Assembly (NCBI RefSeq): GCF_019242955.1
Contig: NZ_CP066129.1
Span: 2,604,001-2,668,000, forward strand
Direction of reading: 5' to 3'
Source: Morganella morganii
Lineage (GTDB): Bacteria; Pseudomonadota; Gammaproteobacteria; Enterobacterales; Enterobacteriaceae
DNA length: 64,000 nucleotides
Below are positions 25,634 through 34,391 of this stretch, piece after piece; the stretch's first letter is position 1, and each line of letters begins with the position of its first letter. The notes beneath the pieces are model-generated. The model saw only the letters and a list, made by a program, of their open reading frames with translations, searched no databases and had not been told where the DNA came from. A program made the translations under genes and the position numbers.

Positions 25634-26101
25634 TTATTCCCTCTTTCCCGGCTCAGTTACCGCCCCATTTTTCAGCGGAACAGGCTTACCTTTCATGCGC
25701 AGCGTGAAAGACGCGGTGACCAGCCCGCTGGTTGCCGCACTCCAGCTGTTCTGACGGACTTCTGCCAGGAAGGCATAACCATTACCTGACGGAAATTCCA
25801 CTTTGAACGCATGAATAGTATCTTTGTCATAGGCAGTACGCAGAACTTCCTGGCCTTCATCCGGTGACCAGTTACCGGAGATCGTGATTTCCCCCGGAGA
25901 GGCCAGCCCGTTGGTCATTTCCTGCTCCGTTGAGCACAGGGTTGTGACATCAATATCCGACTTCTGACCACCGGTATAACTGATCTCTTTGGCCGCACAG
26001 GCCAGCGGCAGAAATTCTGCGGATGCGGGGTTCACTTCTGTTGCAGGCAGCTTTGAAATACTGATTTTCGTGCCCTGCGTTTTTTCATATTTGCTCGGCA
26101 T
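25634..26101 (-). CDS. Major tail (tube) protein, gpV-like
   Basis: 155 residues, beginning MPSKYEKTQGTKISISKLPA. Internal segments such as TTLCSTEQEMTNGLASPGEI and AFKVEFPSGNGYAFLAEVRQ match the HK97/lambda tail-tube fold (a beta sandwich that stacks in hexameric rings). The C-terminal Ig-like domain of lambda gpV is absent, so this is the short form. It lies directly before gpG, the expected place. Confidence 0.9.
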   Translation of the reverse strand: MPSKYEKTQGTKISISKLPATEVNPASAEFLPLACAAKEISYTGGQKSDIDVTTLCSTEQEMTNGLASPGEITISGNWSPDEGQEVLRTAYDKDTIHAFKVEFPSGNGYAFLAEVRQNSWSAATSGLVTASFTLRMKGKPVPLKNGAVTEPGKRE

Positions 26102-26116
26102 GATTATTTTCCTGTA

Positions 26117-26143
26117 AGCATAAAAAAAGCTGCCGCAGCAGCT
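26117..26143 (-). terminator. Intrinsic terminator upstream of the tube gene
   Basis: AAGCTGC and GCAGCTT pair around TGCG or CGCA and are followed on the minus strand by seven T residues. It is internal to the late operon. Confidence 0.65.
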
Positions 26144-26160
26144 TGTTGTTCAAGATTACG

Positions 26161-26496
26161 TTATTGCCAGACCTGACACTCCAGCGTGGCCCGGTAAAGC
26201 GAGGTATCCGCTTCATAGCCCTGCTTTTCTGTGAACTCCGCCGGTGAAAGCGGAGAAACAGCAGCAACAGACAGTTCACGGATCCGGCGGGCTTCATCGA
26301 TGGTTTTTGCATACACATCAATCTGGATATTGGTCATTGTCTCAGCACGGCCGCACAGCACATCGCCGCCGGTATCATAAAGTGAAAAAACACACCACGG
26401 CGGCTGAATTTTGGGTTCATCCTGCGGAGCCACATACGGGAAAACCCTGCCCGGCAGCACCGGGGCAAGCAAAGAAAACAAATCAGATTCTTTCAT
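26161..26496 (-). CDS. Tail terminator / DUF3168-like protein
   Basis: 111 residues starting MKESDLFSLLAPVLPGRVFP. PPWCVFSLYDTGGD and IQIDVYAKTIDEARRIRELS are typical of the DUF3168/gpU-type proteins that cap the tail tube at its head-proximal end. It sits between the head-tail joining gene and the tube gene, as in HK97. Its ATGA overlaps the upstream gene by four bases. Confidence 0.85.
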   Translation of the reverse strand: MKESDLFSLLAPVLPGRVFPYVAPQDEPKIQPPWCVFSLYDTGGDVLCGRAETMTNIQIDVYAKTIDEARRIRELSVAAVSPLSPAEFTEKQGYEADTSLYRATLECQVWQ

Positions 26497-26942
26497 CCGC
26501 TCAGCACCTTATCGATAGCCTGACTGAGTTTGCTCAGCGCCAGATCCGCGGCCTCATCCGCCTTACCGTCAAATGCCGGGCGTATAAAGGGTTGTGGTGC
26601 CATTTTTGATGTACCGTTTTCCAGAAAGCGCCAGTAAAACGCATTACGCGGATCGTCCGTTTTCAGTGTGTTATCACTGTTGGTTCCTGCGGCGTTGGTT
26701 CCCCGGATGTACACCCCCGAGACAACCTCACCTTTATAACGGCTCCGCTGACCGCCGGTAACGATATTACGCACTAACCTGCCGGTTCTGCGGGGTGCAC
26801 TCTGCCGGACCTCATCCCGCAGCATATCCGCTGCGGCTTTCGCAGCCTCCCGCAGCACACGGGTATTTTCAGCCCGGCTGAGTGATTCCAGATCACGGGA
26901 TAGTTCAGCAAAACCGGACAAATCCAGCCCCATATCAGCCAT
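26493..26942 (-). CDS. HK97 gp10-like head-tail protein
   Basis: 149 residues with the family's helical N-terminus (DLSGFAELSRDLESL, KAAADMLRDEVRQSAPRRTG) and the RNAFYWRFLENGTSKMAPQP segment, which in gp10-like proteins contains the conserved WRFLE-GTSKM-PF motif. It should belong to the neck or tail-completion set. It overlaps the next gene upstream by eight bases. Confidence 0.9.
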   Translation of the reverse strand: MADMGLDLSGFAELSRDLESLSRAENTRVLREAAKAAADMLRDEVRQSAPRRTGRLVRNIVTGGQRSRYKGEVVSGVYIRGTNAAGTNSDNTLKTDDPRNAFYWRFLENGTSKMAPQPFIRPAFDGKADEAADLALSKLSQAIDKVLSG

Positions 26943-27258
26943 CTTTCACCCCCTGTTTACACAGCAGTTCCAGCCGGGTAAATTTCACATCCGGGATCAC
27001 AGCCTGAATATCGTAGACCTGACCGCGATATACCATCCGGCATGCAGGATGAATATCCGGCCGGTACCGCATCCATACGCGGACCGTTATTTCTGACATT
27101 TCCGCTCCGGCGGTCAGCAGTTCCCGGCCATTGACGGGTCTGACTTCCGCCCAGGTTACGGCAACGGGCAGCCATTGGTTTTCACGCTGGCCGGACGGTA
27201 AGATAACCCGTTCAGCACGCTGAAATGTGACGCGATGCCTTAATCTTCCGGCCTGCAC
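26935..27258 (-). CDS. Head closure protein (SPP1 gp16-like)
   Basis: I take the GTG at 27258 (GGAG five bases ahead, 12 bases after the connector gene stop) as the start, giving about 107 residues; the longer frame from 27357 lies inside the connector gene. QAGRLRHRVTFQRAERV and VTWAEVRPVNGRELLTAGAE are the hallmark of head closure proteins that plug the connector after packaging. Confidence 0.87.
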   Translation of the reverse strand: MQAGRLRHRVTFQRAERVILPSGQRENQWLPVAVTWAEVRPVNGRELLTAGAEMSEITVRVWMRYRPDIHPACRMVYRGQVYDIQAVIPDVKFTRLELLCKQGVKDG

Positions 27259-27268
27259 AGTGCGCTCC

Positions 27269-27571
27269 CTATAAATTGATGAACCTGTACGGTTCAAGCA
27301 GCAGAAAGAAGCCCGCCGGTATTGCCGCATTTTCCCGTGATTCATACAGGTAACCAACGCAGACCAGCAGGGCCAGTTCTATATCATCCGTAACCGGTAA
27401 TCCGTCCGGATCTGATGCAGGAACCTCTGTGTCATAAAGATGACGGTTAATATAATTTTCAGCCCGCTTCACGGCCGCCCCCAGGTAAGTCAGAAGCAAC
27501 TCATCCTCAAGGTCATTATCCTCATCAATACGGCACTGCATTCTCAGTTTTTCGAGTGTCGGTAACGGCAT
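27269..27571 (-). CDS. Head-tail connector protein (HK97 gp6-like)
   Basis: 100 residues: MPLPTLEKLRMQCRIDEDND and LLTYLGAAVKRAENYINRHL, then a short helical C-terminus (ALLVCVGYLYESREN). This is the all-helical gp6-like connector fold that forms a 13-mer ring beneath the portal. It follows the capsid gene as in HK97. Confidence 0.92.
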   Translation of the reverse strand: MPLPTLEKLRMQCRIDEDNDLEDELLLTYLGAAVKRAENYINRHLYDTEVPASDPDGLPVTDDIELALLVCVGYLYESRENAAIPAGFFLLLEPYRFINL

Positions 27572-27610
27572 ATTTCCCCCATGCCTGCGGCCGCTTCAGA
27601 CCGCAGGCAC

Positions 27611-27632
27611 AAAAAAACCGCAGTTAAGCGGC
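27611..27632 (-). terminator. Terminator-like hairpin after the capsid gene
   Basis: On the minus strand CCGC and GCGG pair around TTAACT and seven T residues follow. It may uncouple capsid from connector synthesis. Confidence 0.5.
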
Positions 27633-27657
27633 ACACAGGATTGCAACGGTATGACTA

Positions 27658-28875
27658 TCAGGCAGCTTTTGCCACCAGCGCCTTAATCGCTGAGGTATCT
27701 TCCAGACAACAGTCAAAGCGGTGAAACGCCAGAAACGCGGTCTGGTCAAATTCAGCATAACGCTCGACCAGACGTTTCAGCGTCATATAAGTGACACGGC
27801 GGACAATAAAACGGTCAAAATCACCACAGAAGATAAATTTTTTACCGGCTTCCATACTGTCAACCGCCTGATCAATCACATACGGCATACCCAGAATTGT
27901 CGCGGGAGCAACACCGGTGATTTCCGGCAGCCACAGCGGACGCTTGTTACCATCCTCCATTTCCGTGAGCACTTTCAGGGTGCTGTCATTAAAGGCCAGC
28001 CGGAACTTAGGGCTGTTGCGGTACGCCGGATCAATGGCGTGTTTCAGCGCGTTGATGTCTTTCCAGCTGAATGCGGCTGTTTTCGCGTTTACCGTGCCTG
28101 TCACGGAAACATCCAGGCCTTTCGGCTGCACCGGCGTACCGGCACCGGTACCTTTCACCAGGTATTTAGCCTCACCACGGCCGATACGCTGCGCGATACG
28201 GGCGGCAAGGTAGGATTCAATATTGATCCCGCTGTCCTGCAGCAACTCATTTGATACACGGATAATTTTGGAAGACAATTTTTTGGCACCGAGAATGGCG
28301 GTGCCGAATTCCACATCCTGTTCACTGGCAGCGGTGTTTTCCCCCAGCAGTTCACCTTCCTCCGCTGTGCCGTCCGATGTTGACCAGGTAATATCCTGGC
28401 CGTCCGCCGTCGGCAGAACATGAGAAACCGAGACAATCCCGCCGTAGGCTTTCATCTGCTCAACAACTTTGTTCAGCATCTTAACCGGGACGGTATAGCC
28501 CCCTTTCTCATCCGGGGATGTTCCCTGAGCCCGTAATTCCCTCACGGCCTGACGTTCTTCTGCTGTCAGCTCACCGAAACCATGGCGGAGAAAGCGGTCA
28601 AATGCCGCTGCGCGGCGCTCTGCGGCTTCACTTTCCGGATTACCGTTCTGTTTTCCGCGCTGTTCCGGCTCCTGATCATCCACAAAAGCCTGATCTGCCG
28701 CACGCAGTTCCTCTTCACGGGCAATTTGTTCATTCAGACGATCAAACTCTGTTTTGGCCTTATTCCACTCCGCACGCTGTTCTTCGGTCATAACACCGTC
28801 ACCGACCTTTTCATGGATTGCACGCATTTCGGTGGCGATGGTATTACGTTTCTGTTTTAATTCATGAAGTTTCAT
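27658..28875 (-). CDS. Major capsid protein, HK97 type
   Basis: 405 residues. Residues 1 to about 105 are the charged coiled-coil delta domain (KLHELKQKRNTIATEMRAIH, TEFDRLNEQIAREEELRAAD), cut off during maturation. The capsid domain follows with GGYTVPVKMLNKVVEQMKAY and the E-loop, YLAARIAQRIGRGEAKYLVK, then RLAFNDSTLKVLTEMEDGNK and FIFCGDFDRFIVRRVTYMTL in the P-domain and A-domain. All HK97-fold landmarks are in order. Confidence 0.95.
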   Translation of the reverse strand: MKLHELKQKRNTIATEMRAIHEKVGDGVMTEEQRAEWNKAKTEFDRLNEQIAREEELRAADQAFVDDQEPEQRGKQNGNPESEAAERRAAAFDRFLRHGFGELTAEERQAVRELRAQGTSPDEKGGYTVPVKMLNKVVEQMKAYGGIVSVSHVLPTADGQDITWSTSDGTAEEGELLGENTAASEQDVEFGTAILGAKKLSSKIIRVSNELLQDSGINIESYLAARIAQRIGRGEAKYLVKGTGAGTPVQPKGLDVSVTGTVNAKTAAFSWKDINALKHAIDPAYRNSPKFRLAFNDSTLKVLTEMEDGNKRPLWLPEITGVAPATILGMPYVIDQAVDSMEAGKKFIFCGDFDRFIVRRVTYMTLKRLVERYAEFDQTAFLAFHRFDCCLEDTSAIKALVAKAA

Positions 28876-28884
28876 AGAATTGCC

Positions 28885-29493
28885 TTATACATTCATTAAA
28901 GTGAGAAGACGCTCACGCGCCAGTTTTTCATTGACAGCTTTGGCTATACCGCCGCTGTCGCGTGCTTCTTTCCACGCCTCCATTGACCGCACGGTTGAAT
29001 TTGCGGCCAGATAGGCCGGATAAGTCACCGGACTGACATCATAGAGACGGGAGATCCGGTGAATTTCACGGACAACCATGCCGTCATCATCCTGATACCA
29101 GTCATCGCCGTTCACCGCCACGCTGAACGCGAACGAACTCTGACTGACATCCCCACGTAACATCGGAGCAACCACAAGGTCCCGGATAGTTTGTGTATCC
29201 GGCACCGTAATATCGTAGGCCAGTCCCTGTTCGCTGATACTCAGCGATAACGTTCCGGAAGCAGACCGGCCGAGGATATAATTGCGGTCATGATTGAACA
29301 GCGCCCGCACATCATCATTCAACACATCGTCAAATGCGCCGGGTTTAATAATTTCGCGGAATCCCCACATCGGCTCGGACAGGGAGTTAAACACCGAAGC
29401 CAGACCGATAATGTGGGCCGGTTTATCCTCTTCCCCCGGAGCGGCCCGGATCTCACCGCTGTAGCTGCGGGTTTCTCTTTCATTACTGCTCAT
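28885..29493 (-). CDS. Prohead maturation protease (HK97 gp4-like)
   Basis: The ATG at 29493 (MSSNERETRSYSGEIRAAPG) overlaps the portal stop by eleven bases; a longer frame to 29571 lies inside the portal gene. The product is about 202 residues. VRALFNHDRNYILGRSASGT carries the catalytic histidine motif of family U35/S78, and RGDVSQSSFAFSV the serine. RLYDVSPVTYPAYLAANSTV is another signature. It cleaves the delta domain from the capsid protein. Confidence 0.93.
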   Translation of the reverse strand: MSSNERETRSYSGEIRAAPGEEDKPAHIIGLASVFNSLSEPMWGFREIIKPGAFDDVLNDDVRALFNHDRNYILGRSASGTLSLSISEQGLAYDITVPDTQTIRDLVVAPMLRGDVSQSSFAFSVAVNGDDWYQDDDGMVVREIHRISRLYDVSPVTYPAYLAANSTVRSMEAWKEARDSGGIAKAVNEKLARERLLTLMNV

Positions 29494-30706
29494 CTTTTTC
29501 ACCACCTTCTGATTTACTGCCGTCCGGTTGTGCGGCATTAACGCTGACCAGCATCTCATCCAGTCCGTCAACCGGGTTCATATCCTCAAATGCCCGTGCC
29601 TCATTCCGGCTCATCCAGCCGTCAGTAATGGCATAATGATAGAATTCAGCCCGCTCTCTCGGGGTTCCGCGCAGTAATCCGGCCAGATTAAACCGGACAT
29701 AAAATCCGGCGCAGCGCTCCTGCCGGGTGAACAACCGCCTGTTAAGCTCCTGTTCCCAGTTCACCACCCACGGCATGATCGTATGCCGGACAAACTGAAT
29801 GGATTGTTCAGAAATGTTGGAGAATGTCGCCTTTTCCAGATCATTGATCATGTGTGCCGGTACGTTAAAAATCCCGGCAATCATGGAGCGGTTCAGCTTC
29901 AGCATATCGATCAACTGAGCATCCACCGGGGAAACGGTCAGGGCTTTGTAATCCAGGTCAGCAGGCAACAGCATGGTTTTGTTTTCCTGACTGCGCAGCG
30001 CTGCAGACGCTTTCTGCCACATATCTTTCAGTCTGAGCCACCCGTCTTTCTGTAACTCCCCTTTCACTGAGACGATACCGGCCGGACGGGCATTACCGCC
30101 GAAGAAAGAACTGGTGTATTTCTGACCGGACATCCCCATGCCGATGGTTTCCGCATGCTGCACTATCGGACTGAGCCCCATCCGCTGGTTATTACCCAGC
30201 GCCCGGATGTGGATCATGTCATCCGGACTGACAGCAAAATTCCCCTGTTCGTTATAAACACCGTAGGTATACCGGCCACCTGTGTTAAGCAGTGCGGTTT
30301 CCCACGGCATACAGGCTTCCAGACTGGTCACCTCACCGCGACTGTTACGGATCACCTGCGTGTAGCCGTTTCCCCAGCCGAGAATATGGCGCTCTTTGGT
30401 TTCCCGCCATTTATAACTGGTCTGCCATTCGTTCGGCTCATCGTGAACAAGGTGAAACACAGGATGATCGCGGGCAGTCTCAACCTTATCGCCGGTTCTG
30501 CGCATCACATGCAGCGGCATCTGTGCTATTGAGGAAGAAAGAACATAAATACAAGCATATACAGCAGCCAGTTTCATCGAGGTTTCCGGGCTGACATACA
30601 CATCTGCTTTGAACAGACCATCTGCATCAACAGAATCTGCACTGATGGGTACCGCCGGATTCTCAATACTGGTCGGTGTATCGCGGAATAATGCATCAAG
30701 AAGCAC
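29483..30706 (-). CDS. Portal protein (HK97 gp3-like)
   Basis: 407 residues from a GTG (30706). The sequence shows the HK97 portal family marks: AAVYACIYVLSSSIAQMPLH, PNEWQTSYKWRETKERHILG, IRALGNNQRMGLSPIVQHAE, and MIAGIFNVPAHMINDLEKAT. Twelve copies form the DNA-entry channel to which the terminase binds. It overlaps the small membrane protein gene upstream by 11 bases and the protease downstream. Confidence 0.95.
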   Translation of the reverse strand: MLLDALFRDTPTSIENPAVPISADSVDADGLFKADVYVSPETSMKLAAVYACIYVLSSSIAQMPLHVMRRTGDKVETARDHPVFHLVHDEPNEWQTSYKWRETKERHILGWGNGYTQVIRNSRGEVTSLEACMPWETALLNTGGRYTYGVYNEQGNFAVSPDDMIHIRALGNNQRMGLSPIVQHAETIGMGMSGQKYTSSFFGGNARPAGIVSVKGELQKDGWLRLKDMWQKASAALRSQENKTMLLPADLDYKALTVSPVDAQLIDMLKLNRSMIAGIFNVPAHMINDLEKATFSNISEQSIQFVRHTIMPWVVNWEQELNRRLFTRQERCAGFYVRFNLAGLLRGTPRERAEFYHYAITDGWMSRNEARAFEDMNPVDGLDEMLVSVNAAQPDGSKSEGGEKDEQ

Positions 30707-30857
30707 GTTTCCCCCTCATGGCCACAGCCAGTGAATAGATAACCATTGCTGACCCGCCAATCACCAGAGAATCCGACAGACCGTATTTCAGGTAACAGCC
30801 TGCCAGCACCGCGCCGAAACCTGTCAGGGCGGTGAGATCAAGAAGTATGTTTTTCAT
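30696..30857 (-). CDS. 53-residue membrane microprotein between terminase and portal
   Basis: ATG at 30857 overlaps the TGA of the large terminase gene (ATGA), and the stop lies inside the start of the portal gene. The product begins MKNILLDLTALTGFGAVLAG and has a second hydrophobic segment (SLVIGGSAMVIYSLAVA), ending in RGKRAS. Two short membrane helices are likely. Small membrane proteins occur at this place in several HK97-like phages; the function is unknown. Confidence 0.7.
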   Translation of the reverse strand: MKNILLDLTALTGFGAVLAGCYLKYGLSDSLVIGGSAMVIYSLAVAMRGKRAS

Positions 30858-32584
30858 AGGAATAGAATTTCTTCGTCAGGATCCAGAGAGGAAAGGAAGT
30901 CGCTGCTGTCCCCGCCGTTCACCATCTGGCGTGATTTGGCAGTAAACAGGGCAAACGGCCCGTCAATTTTGTTTTCCGGTGTCGATTTGTTCGGGAAAAT
31001 GTTGTCATTTCTGTCCGGTTTTACCGTCACGTTAGACATCATCCAGGACATTACCGGGTTGTGGTCATGGTGAAATTTGCCGGAATATACATCGGCCTGA
31101 ACGGTTTTCATCGATTCAGACAGGTTTTTCACCGTCTGCGCCACCTCCACCAGCGGAATACCTTCTTCCGCCAGGCGGCGGGAGAACTGAACGGCACTCC
31201 ACGGGTCAAAACCGAGTTCACGTAAATCCTCACCTTCGCACCATGCCAGAATATCGGCTTTGATGATGTCGTGATCGACAACCTCACCGTCCGTCAGTTC
31301 AAGATAACCAGCAGCTCCCCATTTCCGGTACAGGTCAGCGATATGCTTCGGTGCAGTCACTACTCTGTCCTCCGGCAGCCAGAATTTGCACTTCATATGC
31401 AGTTGTCCGCGCGGATCCTCATACACTTTAACGGCTGCGGTCACATCGATTTTGTTTGACAGATCCACACCAACCCAGACCGGGTAATTTTTCAGCTCAT
31501 CATCCGGCGCATTTTCAGGGCAGCTGTCCCACTTACCGGTATCCATCCAGGCGGATTCGGCATTCACCCACATATTGAGGTGCTTGGTCAGGAAATTAGG
31601 CCGGGCCGCAATCTGCTCTTTTGCCTTTTTCGCCAGGCGGCGCATATCGTCAAAACGCTTACAGACACCCAGCCCCGGATTAGCTTTTATCCAGATGCTT
31701 TCATCGAACGGGTCATCATCCTCATCCGGTGTGTAAATTGCCGCGAAAAAGGTGTCATCCTCCACCACGCCCCGCAGCACCTTGATGGCGTAATCCCGCA
31801 GTTCGTAGCAGATGCCCTCGCGGTTAAATCCCGCTGTGGTGATCGCAAACAGCAGGGATTGAAGACGGGCACCGGTCGCGGTTTCCAGCACATCCCACAC
31901 ATCACGGGTTTTGTGGGCATGAAGTTCGTCCACAATGCCGCAGTGAATATTCAGGCCGTCGAGGTTATTTGCGTCACTGGACAGCGGCTCAAAGTTGGAT
32001 GCAGACCGCTCCTGGTAAATCGCCAGCTTGTTAAATTCAAACAGGCGGCCGAGTGAGCTTTTGGCCTTTTTGACCATATTTTTTGCATCTTCAAACACAA
32101 TACGGGCCTGGTCACGGGTGGTCGCAGCCGAGTAAACCTCGGCGCCACCCTCACCGTCAGCGCCGGTCATGTACAGGCCGATACCGGATGAGAGGGTGGA
32201 TTTAGCGTTTTTACGCGCAACTTCGTTATAGGCCGTCCGGAAGCGACGAACCAGCACCGGCTCACCGTCATCATCGTACTGAACCGCCCCGGTGAGTTCA
32301 TCAACCAGCGGGATCACAAAACCAAAAATATTAATCAGAATAAAGGTATGCCACGGCATCAGCTCAATCGGCTTACCTGCCAGCGCCCCTTTGACATGCG
32401 GGACGAACCGGTAAAAATCCAGAATATGCCGGGCGCGTTCCTCCATGAAATAAATACCGCGCTCAGGGCCGTATTCCAGATCATCAAGAAACCGCTGACA
32501 CGCCAGGCATATCAGTTCGCCCGTAACTATTTCTCCGGCAACCACCTGCTCGGCGTACCGGATCCCGTCTGCTACGGTTGCCAT
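30854..32584 (-). CDS. Terminase large subunit
   Basis: 576 residues. The N-terminal ATPase has a Walker A-like RKNAKST (residues about 115-121, YNEVARKNAKSTLSSGIG) and Walker B-like NIHCGIVDELHAH, with the YSAATTRDQARIVFEDAKNM segment between. The C-terminal nuclease shows the acidic residues of the RNase H fold (VGVDLSNKIDVTAAV; KADILAWCEG). It cuts concatemers and drives DNA into the prohead through the portal. Confidence 0.94.
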   Translation of the reverse strand: MATVADGIRYAEQVVAGEIVTGELICLACQRFLDDLEYGPERGIYFMEERARHILDFYRFVPHVKGALAGKPIELMPWHTFILINIFGFVIPLVDELTGAVQYDDDGEPVLVRRFRTAYNEVARKNAKSTLSSGIGLYMTGADGEGGAEVYSAATTRDQARIVFEDAKNMVKKAKSSLGRLFEFNKLAIYQERSASNFEPLSSDANNLDGLNIHCGIVDELHAHKTRDVWDVLETATGARLQSLLFAITTAGFNREGICYELRDYAIKVLRGVVEDDTFFAAIYTPDEDDDPFDESIWIKANPGLGVCKRFDDMRRLAKKAKEQIAARPNFLTKHLNMWVNAESAWMDTGKWDSCPENAPDDELKNYPVWVGVDLSNKIDVTAAVKVYEDPRGQLHMKCKFWLPEDRVVTAPKHIADLYRKWGAAGYLELTDGEVVDHDIIKADILAWCEGEDLRELGFDPWSAVQFSRRLAEEGIPLVEVAQTVKNLSESMKTVQADVYSGKFHHDHNPVMSWMMSNVTVKPDRNDNIFPNKSTPENKIDGPFALFTAKSRQMVNGGDSSDFLSSLDPDEEILFL

Positions 32585-32587
32585 TCA

Positions 32588-33061
32588 TCATTTTCTTTGT
32601 TTCAGAAATGCCTCGAAAGGGTCTTCTTCGGCTGGTGTGTTACCGGATACCTTGGCCCGGGATGCCGGAGTGATACCAAACTCTGACATCATTTTGCAGA
32701 TATTGTTAAATGCCCGGTCCCGCATAGCCACCTGCGGATGCGCCCGGATAATAATGTCACCCGTACTGGTCGTGGTCTGATAAGACTCCCCGACTTCAGC
32801 GATCACATCACGGTGATGGCGCCACTCGATGTATGCGCCGATCATTAATTCCAGTGCCATCCCGTCAAGTCTGGTAATTACGCCGATATCATTAAGTTCT
32901 TCGGCCATCCGCCTGAACCAGTATTTTTCCTGTTTAGAAAAATGCTTCGGAGTTGGGGGTACCCCTGACGGTGGTTTTGGTTCTTTTTTATTGATCGGGC
33001 GTTTTGATGGGTTACCCCTGACCAAACGCAGATGTGTCGGGGTTCTTGGTGGTCCTGACAT
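32588..33061 (-). CDS. Terminase small subunit, P27 family
   Basis: 157 residues: MSGPPRTPTHLRLVRGNPSK and KKEPKPPSGVPPTPKHFSKQ are the standard start of P27-type small terminases, followed by EEDPFEAFLKQRK at the end. It recognises the packaging site and hands DNA to the large subunit, three bases downstream. The putative packaging site lies just upstream. Confidence 0.92.
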   Translation of the reverse strand: MSGPPRTPTHLRLVRGNPSKRPINKKEPKPPSGVPPTPKHFSKQEKYWFRRMAEELNDIGVITRLDGMALELMIGAYIEWRHHRDVIAEVGESYQTTTSTGDIIIRAHPQVAMRDRAFNNICKMMSEFGITPASRAKVSGNTPAEEDPFEAFLKQRK

Positions 33062-33207
33062 AATAGATATCTCCTGTTAATACATGCTGGGGGAACCCCA
33101 AAAAAAGTTTTCTAACCTGCGGCGATGTGAAAAAAGGCAAGGCGGCGGTCCTCTGGCGGTGGAGCGGCAGAGATTTGACCTCCCCCTCCCCTGTGCATTG
33201 CAGCGGT
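33062..33207 (-). other. Candidate packaging (cos) region
   Basis: The 146-base gap between HNH and small terminase genes has no reading frame of its own and a GC-rich core (CCTCCCCCTCCCC near 33,180; GGCGGCGG near 33,140). In HK97-like phages cos lies at this position and the HNH protein is needed for its cleavage. The exact nick sites cannot be read. Confidence 0.35.
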
Positions 33208-33573
33208 TCAGCCGCGATTGCGTTCAGTTGCCGTCTTCCGGTAGTGACATGGCCAGCACAGGCTTTGCAGGTTGCTTTCCGCATCGGTACCCCCATGTGC
33301 TTTCGGAGTGATGTGGTCGACTGTCTTTGCTTCAGTTGCCCGGCCTTCACGCAGACATTGCTGGCACAGATGTTTATCCCTGTTCAGCACCCCAGTACGC
33401 AGACGGTCCCACTTTGTACCGTACCCGCGTTCGTGTCGGCTCCTGCCCTGCTGGTGGTTCTCCCACCCTGTATTGCGGTGTTCTTCGCAGTATCCGCTGC
33501 GGTCTGTGGTTGTCTTTGCGCAGCCTCGCTTGCGACAGGCGCGTGGTATACGTGGTGGCATAGATTTCCCCAA
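33208..33573 (-). CDS. HNH endonuclease
   Basis: 121 residues with a zinc site (CQQC and CWPC) and the HNH core VDHITPKAHGGTDAESNLQS followed by LCWPCHYRKT. A first cysteine/histidine set in RKRGCAKTT and YCEEH probably binds another metal. In HK97-like phages (gp74) it stimulates terminase cutting at cos. It is the first gene of the packaging module. A relic of the same gene lies at 6,926-7,040. Confidence 0.93.
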   Translation of the reverse strand: MGKSMPPRIPRACRKRGCAKTTTDRSGYCEEHRNTGWENHQQGRSRHERGYGTKWDRLRTGVLNRDKHLCQQCLREGRATEAKTVDHITPKAHGGTDAESNLQSLCWPCHYRKTATERNRG

Positions 33574-33574
33574 T

Positions 33575-33596
33575 AAAAAACCCGCCGGAGCGGGTT
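33575..33596 (-). terminator. Terminator between gene 33,606 and HNH
   Basis: AACCCGCTCCGGCGGGTT followed by TTTTATT on the minus strand, ahead of the packaging genes; needs late antitermination to be passed. Confidence 0.75.
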
Positions 33597-33605
33597 ATGT
33601 ATTTG

Positions 33606-33917
33606 TTACGGTCTTTGCCAGGTAGCTCTGTGTTTTTTGCATTCCCGCATTACGGTGCTGATACTTCTCCCCGGCGGAGATTCCATTGCTACAGTCTGCT
33701 GGAATGATCCTCTCTTTAGCGGATCAAGGTACTCAAATGTTAGCTCTCCGACTTTAGCCCACAGATAACACTCTATTCCGCCAACTACTGACTTAATTTC
33801 TGCTGATACGATCGCTATTGTTACATCGCCACCGTGCTCCCCCATGATTTCATATTTCAAAAAATCATTGTCGCCATTGTCTATGTATATAGTTTTAAGC
33901 ACATTATGCAGAATCAT
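33606..33917 (-). CDS. Hypothetical phage protein
   Basis: The ATG at 33917 follows GAGGA by five bases and gives 103 residues (MILHNVLKTIYIDNGDNDFL). The middle (TIAIVSAEIKSVVGGIECYL, KVGELTFEYLDPLKRGSFQQ) is beta-rich; the end is basic and cysteine-containing (RECKKHRATWQR). I do not recognise it. It lies between the lysis and packaging modules, a spot where accessory genes are common. Confidence 0.6.
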   Translation of the reverse strand: MILHNVLKTIYIDNGDNDFLKYEIMGEHGGDVTIAIVSAEIKSVVGGIECYLWAKVGELTFEYLDPLKRGSFQQTVAMESPPGRSISTVMRECKKHRATWQRP

Positions 33918-34162
33918 ACAATTCCTCACCGTTGTGGCATGTACCCCGATACTACATGATGGCGGCAGACTTGCATAAACCTCTATCAACGCCACTCGTA
34001 AGCGACGTATGCGGAGTTTTATAAAATACAGGCAATAAATAGACCGCAGGGCGGTCTATTGAAGTGTTGCTGTATAATTATGTGGTTAGTCAGCAGGATA
34101 AATAATTTGCATATGCATCCCTGATTTGCCGAAAACCTTAATACAGCGAGCCTCGAAATCCT

Positions 34163-34276
34163 TATAATCAAGTGTTGTTGATTAGTACGCGAAGCAGCCT
34201 GTATATTGAACATCGTAGTTAGAGTAAATATTCTTCTTCAATTGCCTTACCGCCCTGTTTTACAGGGCTTTTTTTT
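34163..34276 (+). ncRNA. Candidate small RNA A (plus strand)
   Basis: A -10 element TATAAT (34163-34168) without a clear -35 is followed about 85 bases later by GCCCTG/CAGGGC and eight T residues (34252-34276), with no reading frame or ribosome site between. It runs opposite to the late genes. The 34,000-34,371 gap otherwise holds nothing that looks coding. Confidence 0.35.
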
Positions 34277-34291
34277 GATTTTTTAATCGAA

Positions 34292-34391
34292 TTGAAATTA
34301 CGGAAGTTCTGAGGGTATACTCAGTACGAAAATAACAATAACTACTTCTCTAATATTCCATATGCGCCCCTTTATTCTGGGGCTTTTTTTT
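34292..34391 (+). ncRNA. Candidate small RNA B (plus strand)
   Basis: TTGAAA (34292-34297) and TATACT (34316-34321) are spaced by 18 bases, a good sigma-70 promoter. About 45 bases after the expected start, GCCCC/GGGGC with eight T residues (34366-34391) forms a terminator. The transcript of about 65 bases has no reading frame and is antisense to the last codons of Rz1. Confidence 0.45.

Noticed and set aside
34019-34213. Minus-strand frame of 64 codons
   Set aside because: No ribosome site and no recognisable protein; the region looks regulatory, with promoter and terminator signals on the plus strand.
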